Assembly: GCF_005795905.1 (NCBI RefSeq)
Contig: NZ_VAWE01000001.1
Coordinates: 2,328,501-2,392,500 of the forward strand
Direction of reading: 5' to 3'
DNA: 64,000 bases
Source: Streptomyces marianii
Lineage (GTDB): Bacteria > Actinomycetota > Actinomycetes > Streptomycetales > Streptomycetaceae
Below the pieces are notes generated by a model. The model had not been told where the DNA came from, did not search any database, and was given only the letters and a program-made list of their open reading frames with translations. A program made the position numbers and the translations under genes. This document shows, one piece after another, positions 56,397 through 64,000 of the stretch (its first letter is position 1; every line of letters starts with the position of its first letter).

Positions 56397-57911
56397 TTAC
56401 GCGCCGAGCTTGGCCAGCGCCGCGTCGATGCGCGCCAGCGACTTCTCGCGGCCCAGGATCTGCAGCGACTCGAAGAGCGGCAGGCCCACCGTGCGGCCGG
56501 TGACCGCCACGCGGACCGGCGCCTGGGCCTTGCCGAGCTTGAGGCCGTGCTCCTCGCCCGCCGCCAGGACCGCGTCCTTCAGCGCCTCCGGGCCGGACCA
56601 GTCGGCGGCCGCGAGCTTCGCCCGCGCCGTGCGCAGCAGGGCGTCGGAGCCCTCCTTCATCGCCTTCTGCCAGGACGCCTCGTCCTCGACCGGCTCCTTG
56701 CGGAAGAGGAAGTCGACGTTGGCGGTGATGTCGGAGAGGACGGTCAGCCGGGTCTGGGCGTAGGGGGCGATCGCCTCCCACGCGGCCTGGTCGAAGTCCG
56801 CGGGCTCCCAGTTGGTGTGGGGCGCGCGCAGCCAGGGCTCGCACGCCTCGGCGAACGCCTTCACGTCCAGTCGGCGGATGTGGTCCGCGTTGATCGCCTC
56901 GGCCTTCTTGAGGTCGAAGCGGGCCGGGTTGGCGTTGACGTCCGCGATGTCGAACTTCCCGACCATCTCGGCGAGGGAGAAGACGTCCTGGTCCGCGGAG
57001 AACGACCAGCCGAGCAGGGAGAGGTAGTTGAGCAGGCCCTCCGGCAGGAAGCCGCGCTCCCGGTAGAGGTTGAGGGATGCCTGCGGGTCGCGCTTGGACA
57101 GCTTCTTGTTGCCCTCGCCCATGACGTACGGCAGGTGGCCGAAGGCCGGGATGCGGTGGGCGACGCCGAGATCGATCAGCGCCTTGTAGAGCGCGATCTG
57201 GCGCGGGGTGGAGGACAGCAGGTCCTCGCCGCGCAACACGTGGGTGATGTCCATCAGCGCGTCGTCGACCGGGTTGACCAGTGTGTAGAGGGGCGCGCCG
57301 TTGGCCCGGACGATGCCGTAGTCCGGCACGTTGTCCGGGGTGAAGGTGAGCTCGCCGCGGACCAGGTCGGTGAAGGTGATCGGCTCGTCGGGCATCCGGA
57401 AGCGGACGATCGACTCGCGGCCCTCGCGCTCGTACGCGGCCTTCCGCTCGTCGGACAGGTCACGGCAGTGCCCGTCGTAGCCGGAGGGCCTGCCGGCGGC
57501 GCGGGCGGCCTCGCGGCGCTCGTCGAGCTCGGTGACGGTGCAGTAGCAGCGGTAGGCGTACCCGCCGGCCAGGAGCTTCTCGGCGACGTCCCGGTAGATG
57601 TCCATGCGCTGCGACTGACGGTACGGCTCGTGCGGGCCGCCGGTCTCGGGGCCCTCGTCCCAGTCGAGCCCGAGCCAGCGCAGTGAGTCGAGGAGCTGGT
57701 CGTACGACTCCTCGGAGTCGCGCGCCGCATCCGTGTCCTCGATCCGGAAGACCATGGTGCCCTGGTTGTGCCGGGCGAACGCCCAGTTGAACAGGGCGGT
57801 GCGGACCAGGCCCACGTGGGGGTTGCCGGTCGGCGAGGGACAGAAACGTACGCGAGGGGGTACCCCCTGCTCGAGCGGAGCCGAGAGCTTGGGGGAGGGT
57901 CCGTTAGCCAC
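56397..57911 (-). CDS. gltX: Glutamate--tRNA ligase
   Basis: Class I synthetase of 504 residues. The HIGH-type motif is PSPTGNPHVGLVRTALFNW and the KMSKS-type motif is KLSKRDPQASLN. FRIEDTDAARD is conserved. Actinobacteria generally lack GlnRS, so this enzyme probably also charges tRNA-Gln with Glu before GatCAB amidates it; both tRNA types lie just downstream. GTG at 57911 overlaps the previous stop by 8 bp (GTGGCTAA). Confidence 0.96.
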   Translation of the reverse strand: MANGPSPKLSAPLEQGVPPRVRFCPSPTGNPHVGLVRTALFNWAFARHNQGTMVFRIEDTDAARDSEESYDQLLDSLRWLGLDWDEGPETGGPHEPYRQSQRMDIYRDVAEKLLAGGYAYRCYCTVTELDERREAARAAGRPSGYDGHCRDLSDERKAAYEREGRESIVRFRMPDEPITFTDLVRGELTFTPDNVPDYGIVRANGAPLYTLVNPVDDALMDITHVLRGEDLLSSTPRQIALYKALIDLGVAHRIPAFGHLPYVMGEGNKKLSKRDPQASLNLYRERGFLPEGLLNYLSLLGWSFSADQDVFSLAEMVGKFDIADVNANPARFDLKKAEAINADHIRRLDVKAFAEACEPWLRAPHTNWEPADFDQAAWEAIAPYAQTRLTVLSDITANVDFLFRKEPVEDEASWQKAMKEGSDALLRTARAKLAAADWSGPEALKDAVLAAGEEHGLKLGKAQAPVRVAVTGRTVGLPLFESLQILGREKSLARIDAALAKLGA

Positions 57912-58698
57912 GCTTGATCACCTTGTTGGTGAGAGTGCCGATGCCTTCGATGGTGACGGCGACCTCGTCGCCGACGTTGAGGGGGCCGACCCCGGCGGGG
58001 GTGCCGGTGAGGATGACGTCTCCGGGAAGGAGCGTCATGGCCTCGGTGATGTGGACGACCAGGTCCTCGATGGAGCGGATCATGTCGCTCGTGCGACCCA
58101 GCTGGCGTTGCTCGCCGTTGACCGTGCACTGGATGGTGAGGTCGCCGGCACGGGCCAGGTCGATGCCGGTCTCCACCCAGGGGCCCAGCGGGCAGGACGT
58201 GTCGAAGCCCTTGGCCCGGGCCCACTGCTTCTCGCGCTTCTGGACGTCGCGGGCGGTGACGTCGTTGGCGCAGGTGTAGCCGAGGACGACGTCCTTGACC
58301 CGGTCGCGCGGGACGTCACGGCACAACCGGCCGATCACGACGGCGAGCTCGGCCTCGTAGTGCACGTCGTCGGAGAACGAGGGGTACTCGATCGCGTCGC
58401 CGGTGCCGATCACCGAGGTGGTGGGCTTGAAGAAGGCCACCGGCGCCTCCGGGACCTCGTTGCCGAGTTCCGCGGCGTGCTCCGCGTAGTTGCGGCCGAT
58501 GGCCACGACCTTGTTCGGGAGGACGGGCGGCAGCAGCCGGACCTTGCTCAGGGGGATCTTCGTGCCCGAGAGCTCGAAGTCGCCGTAGGGAATGCCCTTG
58601 ATGACGTCGAGCACGAGGCCGGCCGGATCGCCGGTTCCCTCGCCCTCGACCGCGCCGAAAGCGACATTGCCGTCGATGGAGAATCTGGCGATCCGCAC
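57904..58698 (-). CDS. Fumarylacetoacetate hydrolase-family protein
   Basis: A 264-residue FAH-type enzyme. Marks include VVAIGRNYAEHAAELGNE, FFKPTTSVIGTGDAIEYP, YEAELAVVIGRLCRDVP (metal-binding Glu) and the late block GDVILTGTPAGVGPLNVGDE. Relatives act as hydrolases, decarboxylases or isomerases of beta-keto acids, such as oxaloacetate decarboxylases. ATG at 58698. It overlaps the gltX start by 8 bp. Confidence 0.93.
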   Translation of the reverse strand: MRIARFSIDGNVAFGAVEGEGTGDPAGLVLDVIKGIPYGDFELSGTKIPLSKVRLLPPVLPNKVVAIGRNYAEHAAELGNEVPEAPVAFFKPTTSVIGTGDAIEYPSFSDDVHYEAELAVVIGRLCRDVPRDRVKDVVLGYTCANDVTARDVQKREKQWARAKGFDTSCPLGPWVETGIDLARAGDLTIQCTVNGEQRQLGRTSDMIRSIEDLVVHITEAMTLLPGDVILTGTPAGVGPLNVGDEVAVTIEGIGTLTNKVIKRG

Positions 58699-58778
58699 GG
58701 GTGCCTCGCGCCCCTCTGTTCCGCTGGCTGGAGTCTGACGCTCCAGGCTAACGCGCGAGAGGGGCCCGACCTGCCGTA

Positions 58779-58955
58779 TTACAGCGCCGAGGGGGCGTTC
58801 ACCAGGGTCGTGCGGCGGGGGTTGGCCGTCTGGGCGGGGAGTACGGCGGACGGTTCCGGCTGAGCCTCCGGCTGCAGCTCACCGGCGTCCTCGAGGTGCG
58901 CCAGGGTGGTGCGGCGGGGGTTGGCTATGTTGCGGAACAGCATCGTCGTCTTCAT
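58779..58955 (-). CDS. 58-residue peptide with duplicated ANPRRTTL
   Basis: A very short gene starting MKTTMLFRNIANPRRTTLAH and ending LVNAPSAL. The octapeptide ANPRRTTL occurs twice, at about residues 11-18 and 44-51, around a Glu/Pro-rich centre (EDAGELQPEAQPEPS). The two copies are nearly identical at DNA level, and GC at third positions is very high. ATG at 58955 follows AGGCGAG. I know no family. A precursor peptide, a motif-bearing adaptor or a membrane-associated regulator are all possible. Between the FAH gene and cvnA. Confidence 0.62.
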   Translation of the reverse strand: MKTTMLFRNIANPRRTTLAHLEDAGELQPEAQPEPSAVLPAQTANPRRTTLVNAPSAL

Positions 58956-59490
58956 CGCTCGCCTAGTCAGTGTGCCGGTGCTTGTAAAGCGTCAGGCTAA
59001 GCAGCGATTTCCCTGCGAAAGGACGGAAGAGCCAACGATCTACGTGTGAGTTTGCTCACGACCTGAAGGGCAATTCCGTCATTTCGGCCAACCGAACCGT
59101 CACTCAGAAACGGACATTGCGCACCTGAATGCGCCATTCCGCTCCTGATCATCGCGACTGGGACACCCCCCACCCGTAAGCGACTCGTGAATAAACACCC
59201 GATTTCTCCGCGATCACTTTCTACGTCTCGTGACGTCTCGCTCACAACGTGTCACTCAGGTCACAGGCCGATACACGGCCCTTGTTGGAGATCCGGCACT
59301 GTGCTGGAATTCCACGCACCGCCGCAGGTCTCCGACCGGCGCGCAGGGGGCGCAACGCAGCGCCGAGTGGCGGCGGGAAGGGGGAGAGCGCCGGTCCACG
59401 ACCACCTGGGGGCGCCTCCACCGCCCCTACGACGCCGACACCGTCCTTCCGTACCGCGGGGGGACGCCTGGTCCAGAGGTTGCGACGCTA
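58956..59490. other. Divergent regulatory region upstream of cvnA
   Basis: About 535 bp. From about 58980 to 59280 it is the AT-richest long stretch in the window. It contains ACGTCTCG twice, 10 bp apart (59223-59230 and 59233-59240), followed by CTCACAACGTGTCACTCAGG. It should hold promoters for both the 58-residue gene and cvnA. No gene is visible. Confidence 0.5.
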
Positions 59491-62400
59491 GTGCAGGGAC
59501 GTTTCAAGAGGGATGGCATGGGGCGTCCCCAGGCCCGCCAGGGCCAAGGGGAAGCTGCCGCTGAACAGGAGCCGCGCGGCGCGAGCGACCGCGGGCCCTC
59601 GCCCCAGCACACCCAGAACCAGGGTCCGGCAGGCGACAACGGTGACCGCGGAGCGCGCCCCGGCGCCGCCTCGGCCACCGCGGAGTCGGCGGACCGGCCC
59701 AAGGGCAAGGGTCCGACCGACACGGGCTCCCGTATCGCCCTGCGCAACTGGCGCATCAGCACCCGGCTCGTCTCCCTGCTCGCGCTCCCCGTGGTCGCCG
59801 CGACCACCCTGGGCGGTCTGCGCATCAACGAGTCGATGAGCGACATCGAGCAGCTGGACCACATGCAGCTGCTCACGAAGCTCACCAAGGAGGCCACGGC
59901 CCTCGCCGAGGCGCTCCAGGAGGAGCGCGACCACGCGGCCGGCCCGCTGTCGAACGGCGGCAGCGCCGAGGCGTTCGAGGTCAGCCAGTCCCGCACGGAG
60001 ACGGACCGCCACCGGCAGTCCTTCCTGGCCGCGACCGTCGACATCGGCGACACCACGGGCGACGAGGCGCTGGAGAGCATCCACGCGAACGTCAGCCAGA
60101 TCGCCCAGCAGGTCACGACGATCGCCAAGATCCGGGGCACCGCCTTCGACGGCGAGGACTCGACCACGCAGACGGTCAACCGATACAACCGGCTGATCAC
60201 GTCGCTGCTCACCCTGTCCCAGGACATGGCCCAGGCGACCAACAACCCCGAGATGATCAAGCGCACCCGCGCCCTGGCGGCCTTCTCCGCCGCCAAGGAG
60301 TACGCGTCGATCCAGCGCGCGATCATCGCGGCCGCGCTCCCGGCCAACTCCAAGACCGCCGGCGACATGAGCGAGAACGACCGCCTCACCGGTGACGACG
60401 CGGCCGAGAACGAGAAGCAGGCCCTCGCCTCGTTCAAGCGTCTCTACGCCTCCCTCGGCGGCAACGCCGAGGAGCTGACCGCCCCCCTCGTGGACGGCAA
60501 CTCCGAGATCGAGGAGGCGAACGACTACGCCATCCGCGTGCTCAGCCGGCCCAGTGGTCTCGCGAGCGCCGAACGCCGCGGCTACAAGGACTGGACCGAC
60601 CAGGCCGACACCAAGATCGACGCGATGAACACCATCGAGAAGACGCTTCTCGGTGAGATGGAGAGCAAGGCCCGCGAGCTCAAGCAGGAGTCGCAGCAGG
60701 ACGCCATCATCAACGGTGCGCTCATCCTGCTGGTGCTCGGTGTGTCGCTCATCGGCGCCTTCGTCGTCGCCCGCTCCATGATCCGCTCGCTGCGCCGGCT
60801 GCAGGACACCGCCACCAAGGTCGCCCAGGAACGCCTGCCCGAGCTGGTCAAGGAGCTGTCCGAGGCCGACCCGCAGGACGTGGACACCACGGTGGAGTCC
60901 GTGGGTGTGCACTCCCGGGACGAGATCGGAAAGGTGGCCGCGGCCTTCGACGACGTGCACCGCGAGGCGGTCCGCCTCGCCGCCGAGCAGGCCCTCCTGC
61001 GAGGCAACGTCAACGCGATGTTCACCAACCTGTCGCGCCGTTCGCAGGGTCTCATCCAGCGTCAGCTGTCCCTCATCTCCGAGCTGGAGTCCCGCGAGGC
61101 CGACCCGGACCAGCTGTCCTCCCTGTTCAAGCTGGACCACCTCGCGACCCGTATGCGCCGTAACGGCGAGAACCTCCTCGTCCTCGCGGGCGAGGAGCCG
61201 GGCCGCCGCTGGACCCGGCCCGTCCCGCTGGTCGACGTGCTCCGTGCCGCCGCCTCCGAGGTGGAGCAGTACGAGCGCATCGAGCTGGCCGCCGTGCCGG
61301 CGACCGAGGTCGCGGGCCGTGTCGTCAACGACCTCGTGCACCTCCTCGCAGAGCTGCTGGAGAACGCGACGTCGTTCTCCTCGCCGCAGACCAAGGTGCG
61401 CGTGACCGGTCACGCCCTGCCCGACGGCCGGGTGCTCGTCGAGATCCACGACACCGGCATCGGCCTCTCCCCCGAGGACCTCGCCGCGATCAACGAGCGG
61501 CTGGCGTCACCACCCACCGTGGACGTCTCGGTCTCCCGCCGCATGGGTCTGTTCGTGGTCGGCCGCCTGTCCCTGCGGCACGGCATCCGGATCCAGCTCC
61601 GTCCCTCCGACTCCGGTGGCACGACCGCGCTGGTCATGCTCCCCGTCGATGTCGCCCACGGCGGCAAGAAGGCTCCGGGCAAGCCCGGTGCGGGCGGGCA
61701 GAACAGCGCACCGCAGGCTCCGGCCGGCGCCGGCGGTGGCCGGAGTCTGACCGGCGGGCCCGGTGCGGGCGGCGGCGGACGTCCGGGCCTCGGCGGACAG
61801 CGCGGGCAGGTCGGCGCGGGACACTCCGCGCGTGCGGCCCTTCCCGGCCGCGACGGCGGTCTGTTCCAGAGCGGCCCGCAGCAGGGCGGACCAGGTCAGG
61901 ATCCCGCTCAGCAGGACTTCTCCCGCCAGGGCGGTGCTGCCGCGAGCGCGTTCGGCGCCGACGCCGGGCGCGGCCGACCGGCCGGGCCGGGGGCGCAGGA
62001 CCGCGGCCAGGGCGACCGGGGCCGCAACTCCGGCCGCCCGGCGCAGCCCGGCAATGACGACCCGCGTGCCGAACTGCCCGGCAGCGGCGGCCGGCAGCAG
62101 CGCCCGCAGCCCGCGGGGTGGGGCGGCGAGCAGCCGCGTTCCGCCCAGGACACGCCGCGCGGCCACGAGGACCCCGAGTCCACCGGCCAGTACGCACGGC
62201 CCGGTGCCCACCGCGGCGACGGCCACGGAGGCCGTCCGCAGGCCCAGGACCCCGCGGCCACCGAGCAGTTCGCGCGTCCCGACTTCAACGCGCCGCGTCC
62301 ACCCACGGCGGGCCAGGGCCGACCCGGCGCACCGCGTCCGCGCCAGGGCGGTGCCGACTTCGGCGCGCCGCGTCCGGCCGTGGGCAGCCTGCCCGCGCAG

Positions 62401-62937
62401 CCGCAGCCCGAGGCGCTGCCGCCGGCGTCCGGTCCCGGCGACGGCCGTACCCCGCTGTACGACACGCTGGAGACGAACTGGTTCCACCAGAACCAGGGCG
62501 GCGGTGCCGACGGCGCCGCGCAGCCCCCGGCCGCACCGCAGCAGCCGGCCGCGCGCCCCGCTCCGTCGGGCCCGCCGCGCCGCCCCGCGGCCGGCCAGGG
62601 CCAGCCGGGTCAGGGCGGCCAGCACAACGCGGGTACCGCCTCCTGGCGGACCTCGCCCAACGACGAGCTGGTGCGCCAGGCCGAGCGGGTGCGCAAGCCC
62701 GCGGCCGGTGGTGTCACCACCTCGGGTCTGCCCCGACGTGTCCCGCGCGCCAACCTCGTGCCGGGAACCGCGCAGGAGCAGACCCACCACACCGGTCCGC
62801 AGGTGTCCCGTGCGCCGGACGACGTACGGGGCCGGCTGACCAATCTCCGTCGGGGCATCCAGCAGGGGCGTCAGGCGGGCGGCTCCGGAAACACCGGCAG
62901 CTTCAACGTCGGCCCCACTCACCAGCAGGAGCGTTAG
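59491..62937 (+). CDS. cvnA: Conservon sensor histidine kinase-like protein CvnA
   Basis: A sensor of 1,148 residues. A Gly/Pro/Glu-rich head precedes membrane segment 1 (about 92-112). A NIT-type extracellular sensing domain follows (about 115-400), then segment 2 (about 408-428) and a HAMP linker. The phospho-acceptor region holds LFKLDHLATRMRRNGENLLV. The ATPase has N box LAELLENATSFSSPQTKVRV and EIHDTGIGLSPEDL. About 420 Gly/Pro/Gln-rich residues end it, with QYARP and QFARPDF motifs. I prefer GTG at 59491 (MQGRFKRDG); ATG at 59518 is close behind. Likely S. coelicolor cvn1 counterpart. Confidence 0.92.
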   Translation: MQGRFKRDGMGRPQARQGQGEAAAEQEPRGASDRGPSPQHTQNQGPAGDNGDRGARPGAASATAESADRPKGKGPTDTGSRIALRNWRISTRLVSLLALPVVAATTLGGLRINESMSDIEQLDHMQLLTKLTKEATALAEALQEERDHAAGPLSNGGSAEAFEVSQSRTETDRHRQSFLAATVDIGDTTGDEALESIHANVSQIAQQVTTIAKIRGTAFDGEDSTTQTVNRYNRLITSLLTLSQDMAQATNNPEMIKRTRALAAFSAAKEYASIQRAIIAAALPANSKTAGDMSENDRLTGDDAAENEKQALASFKRLYASLGGNAEELTAPLVDGNSEIEEANDYAIRVLSRPSGLASAERRGYKDWTDQADTKIDAMNTIEKTLLGEMESKARELKQESQQDAIINGALILLVLGVSLIGAFVVARSMIRSLRRLQDTATKVAQERLPELVKELSEADPQDVDTTVESVGVHSRDEIGKVAAAFDDVHREAVRLAAEQALLRGNVNAMFTNLSRRSQGLIQRQLSLISELESREADPDQLSSLFKLDHLATRMRRNGENLLVLAGEEPGRRWTRPVPLVDVLRAAASEVEQYERIELAAVPATEVAGRVVNDLVHLLAELLENATSFSSPQTKVRVTGHALPDGRVLVEIHDTGIGLSPEDLAAINERLASPPTVDVSVSRRMGLFVVGRLSLRHGIRIQLRPSDSGGTTALVMLPVDVAHGGKKAPGKPGAGGQNSAPQAPAGAGGGRSLTGGPGAGGGGRPGLGGQRGQVGAGHSARAALPGRDGGLFQSGPQQGGPGQDPAQQDFSRQGGAAASAFGADAGRGRPAGPGAQDRGQGDRGRNSGRPAQPGNDDPRAELPGSGGRQQRPQPAGWGGEQPRSAQDTPRGHEDPESTGQYARPGAHRGDGHGGRPQAQDPAATEQFARPDFNAPRPPTAGQGRPGAPRPRQGGADFGAPRPAVGSLPAQPQPEALPPASGPGDGRTPLYDTLETNWFHQNQGGGADGAAQPPAAPQQPAARPAPSGPPRRPAAGQGQPGQGGQHNAGTASWRTSPNDELVRQAERVRKPAAGGVTTSGLPRRVPRANLVPGTAQEQTHHTGPQVSRAPDDVRGRLTNLRRGIQQGRQAGGSGNTGSFNVGPTHQQER

Positions 62938-63360
62938 TTGAGCCCGATGAGCCAGGCGGCACAGAATCTGAACTGGTTGATCACCAACTTCGTGGACAAC
63001 ACCCCCGGGGTGTCCCACACCGTGGTGGTCTCCGCCGACGGACTCCTGCTGGCGATGTCCGAAGGGTTTCCGCGCGACCGAGCCGACCAGCTGGCGGCGG
63101 TCGCGTCCGGTCTGACCTCGCTGACCGCGGGGGCTTCCCGGATCTTCGAAGGCGGCCCCGTCAACCAGACGGTGGTCGAGATGGAGCGTGGCTTCCTCTT
63201 CATCATGTCCATCTCGGACGGCTCCTCGCTGGCCGTGCTCGCCCACCCGGACGCCGACATCGGCCTCGTGGGCTACGAGATGGCCCTCCTGGTCGACCGT
63301 GCCGGCACCGTCCTCACCCCGGACCTGCGGGCCGAACTCCAAGGGAGCCTTCTCCACTAG
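62938..63360 (+). CDS. cvnB: Roadblock/LC7-domain protein CvnB
   Basis: A 140-residue roadblock/LC7 protein that regulates the small GTPase CvnD, probably acting as activator or scaffold. The core spans NLNWLITNFVDNTPGVSHTV to LVDRAGTVLTPDLRAELQG. TTG at 62938 has AGGAG 6 nt upstream, whereas the ATG three codons later is 15 nt away, so I take TTG. It abuts cvnA with no gap. Confidence 0.93.
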   Translation: MSPMSQAAQNLNWLITNFVDNTPGVSHTVVVSADGLLLAMSEGFPRDRADQLAAVASGLTSLTAGASRIFEGGPVNQTVVEMERGFLFIMSISDGSSLAVLAHPDADIGLVGYEMALLVDRAGTVLTPDLRAELQGSLLH

Positions 63361-63516
63361 GAACATCAAGAAAGCCCGCCGTTCGAGGGTGTGCGCCCCA
63401 GGCACACCCCGGTGATCCGTCGCCCGTCCAACTCACCGTCCGGCCGCCCCATCCGGCCCCCCACCGGCCCAGTCAGACGGCACAGCCGACCACTTGCTGT
63501 CACGCCCGGAGGATTC

Positions 63517-63924
63517 ATGACCCCGCCCCCCGCCTCTCACGATCCGTACGGTGTCCCCGTCGACACCGACTACGGTCATGAGGGCGACCAGCCGCTGGTG
63601 CGTCCTTACGCGATGACCGGCGGCCGGACCCGGCCCCGCTACCAGCTCGCCATCGAGGCGCTGGTCAGCACCACTGCCGACCCGGCGCACCTGTCGACGC
63701 TCCTGCCCGAGCATCAGCGGATCTGCCACCTCTGCCGGGAGGTCAAGTCCGTGGCCGAGGTCTCGGCGCTGCTGTCGATGCCGCTGGGTGTGGCGCGGAT
63801 CCTGGTGGCGGACCTGGCGGAGGCCGGCATGGTGGCGATCCACCAGCCGGGCAACGGAGAGGCCGGCGGAACGCCGGATGTGACACTGCTCGAAAGGGTG
63901 CTCAGTGGACTTCGCAAGCTCTAG
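63517..63924 (+). CDS. cvnC: DUF742 protein CvnC
   Basis: A 135-residue DUF742 protein, third member of the conservon. It shows QPLVRPYAMTGGRTRPRY, then a winged-helix-like region LSTLLPEHQRICHLCREVKS with a CxxC, and VAEVSALLSMPLGVARILVA. ATG at 63517 follows GGAGGATTC. It overlaps cvnD by 20 bp. These four proteins work as a GTPase signalling unit. Confidence 0.93.
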   Translation: MTPPPASHDPYGVPVDTDYGHEGDQPLVRPYAMTGGRTRPRYQLAIEALVSTTADPAHLSTLLPEHQRICHLCREVKSVAEVSALLSMPLGVARILVADLAEAGMVAIHQPGNGEAGGTPDVTLLERVLSGLRKL

Positions 63925-64000
63925 CGGCGGTGCGGCCCGGTCGACCACCAGCGCGAAGATCGTGGTGGCGGGCGGCTTCGGCGTGGGCAAGACCACGTTC
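63905..64000 (+). CDS. cvnD: Conservon GTPase CvnD (start only)
   Basis: The first 32 codons of a small Ras-like GTPase. GTG at 63905 overlaps cvnC by 20 bp. The visible sequence MDFASSSGGAARSTTSAKIV ends in the P-loop GGFGVGKTTF, typical of CvnD. The gene runs off the right edge. Confidence 0.92.
   Translation, partial: MDFASSSGGAARSTTSAKIVVAGGFGVGKTTF

Noticed and set aside
58779..58955. SapB/AmfS-type lantipeptide precursor
   Set aside because: No Cys and no Ser/Thr-Cys ring pattern, and no lanthipeptide synthase in the window.

Overview
This window is a piece of a Streptomyces chromosome. The DNA is very GC-rich with GC-saturated third codon positions. It carries Streptomyces-specific genes: nsdA, a HupS-type HU protein with a long Lys/Ala tail, an SMC with an insert in its hinge, ndgR beside leuCD, and a cvn conservon. 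From memory of Streptomyces coelicolor, the gene order matches the SCO5596 to SCO5541 core interval read backwards. That comparison was recalled, not computed.

Layout. 1-4.2 kb holds a partial signal peptidase I gene, then rplS, trmD, rimM, khpA and rpsP (translation and ribosome assembly), and a SprT-like zinc protein. 4.2-5.1 kb looks empty. 5.1-8.5 kb has a methyltransferase and an FtsH-type protease gene, converging on a block of 89-bp tandem repeats. 8.6-16.3 kb has ffh, then the nitrogen-control operon amtB-glnK-glnD with a GlnR-like box, then nsdA. 16.8-20.3 kb has a primase/polymerase-like gene, ftsY and a luciferase-like monooxygenase gene. 20.55-22.73 kb holds two adjacent insertion sequences, an IS481-family and an IS5-family element, placed against the stop codon of the glucose permease gene glcP. 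24.4-29.3 kb has smc, a small coiled-coil gene and acyP. 29.4-32.0 kb has a secreted CAP-domain gene followed by a short accessory patch with less typical composition.

32-42.2 kb is dense core again: mutM, rnc, rpmF, a DUF177 gene, a DivIVA-like gene, coaD, rsmD, recG, a DAK/DhaL-type gene and rpmB. 42.3-49.3 kb has thiD-thiL, an Lrp-type RAM-domain gene, a DUF3515 lipoprotein gene, ddlA, gpsA-plsC, cofC and a 67-residue protein gene. 49.4-53.4 kb has hupS, a small hypothetical, leuD-leuC and the divergent regulator gene ndgR. 53.5-54.8 kb is a divergent DUF4188/MerR pair with two matching operator-like palindromes. 54.8-55.4 kb is a five-gene tRNA array (Glu, Gln, Glu, Glu, Gln), followed by a HAD hydrolase gene, gltX and a fumarylacetoacetase-family gene. 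58.8 kb has a tiny gene whose product contains a duplicated octapeptide. 59.5 kb to the end is conservon cvnA-B-C with the start of cvnD.

How the genes fit together. Protein export is covered by ffh, ftsY and signal peptidase. Nitrogen sensing is covered by amtB, glnK, glnD and the GlnR-like box, next to the developmental repressor nsdA. Chromosome structure is covered by smc and hupS. Glutamyl-tRNA synthetase lies just upstream, on the same strand, of the Glu and Gln tRNA genes it is expected to charge.

The least explained items are the 58-codon gene next to the conservon, the 89-bp and 36-bp intergenic repeats, the paired IS insertions at a CTAG in the glcP stop codon, and the DUF4188/MerR operators. 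I found no CRISPR array, prophage, rRNA operon or biosynthetic gene cluster.
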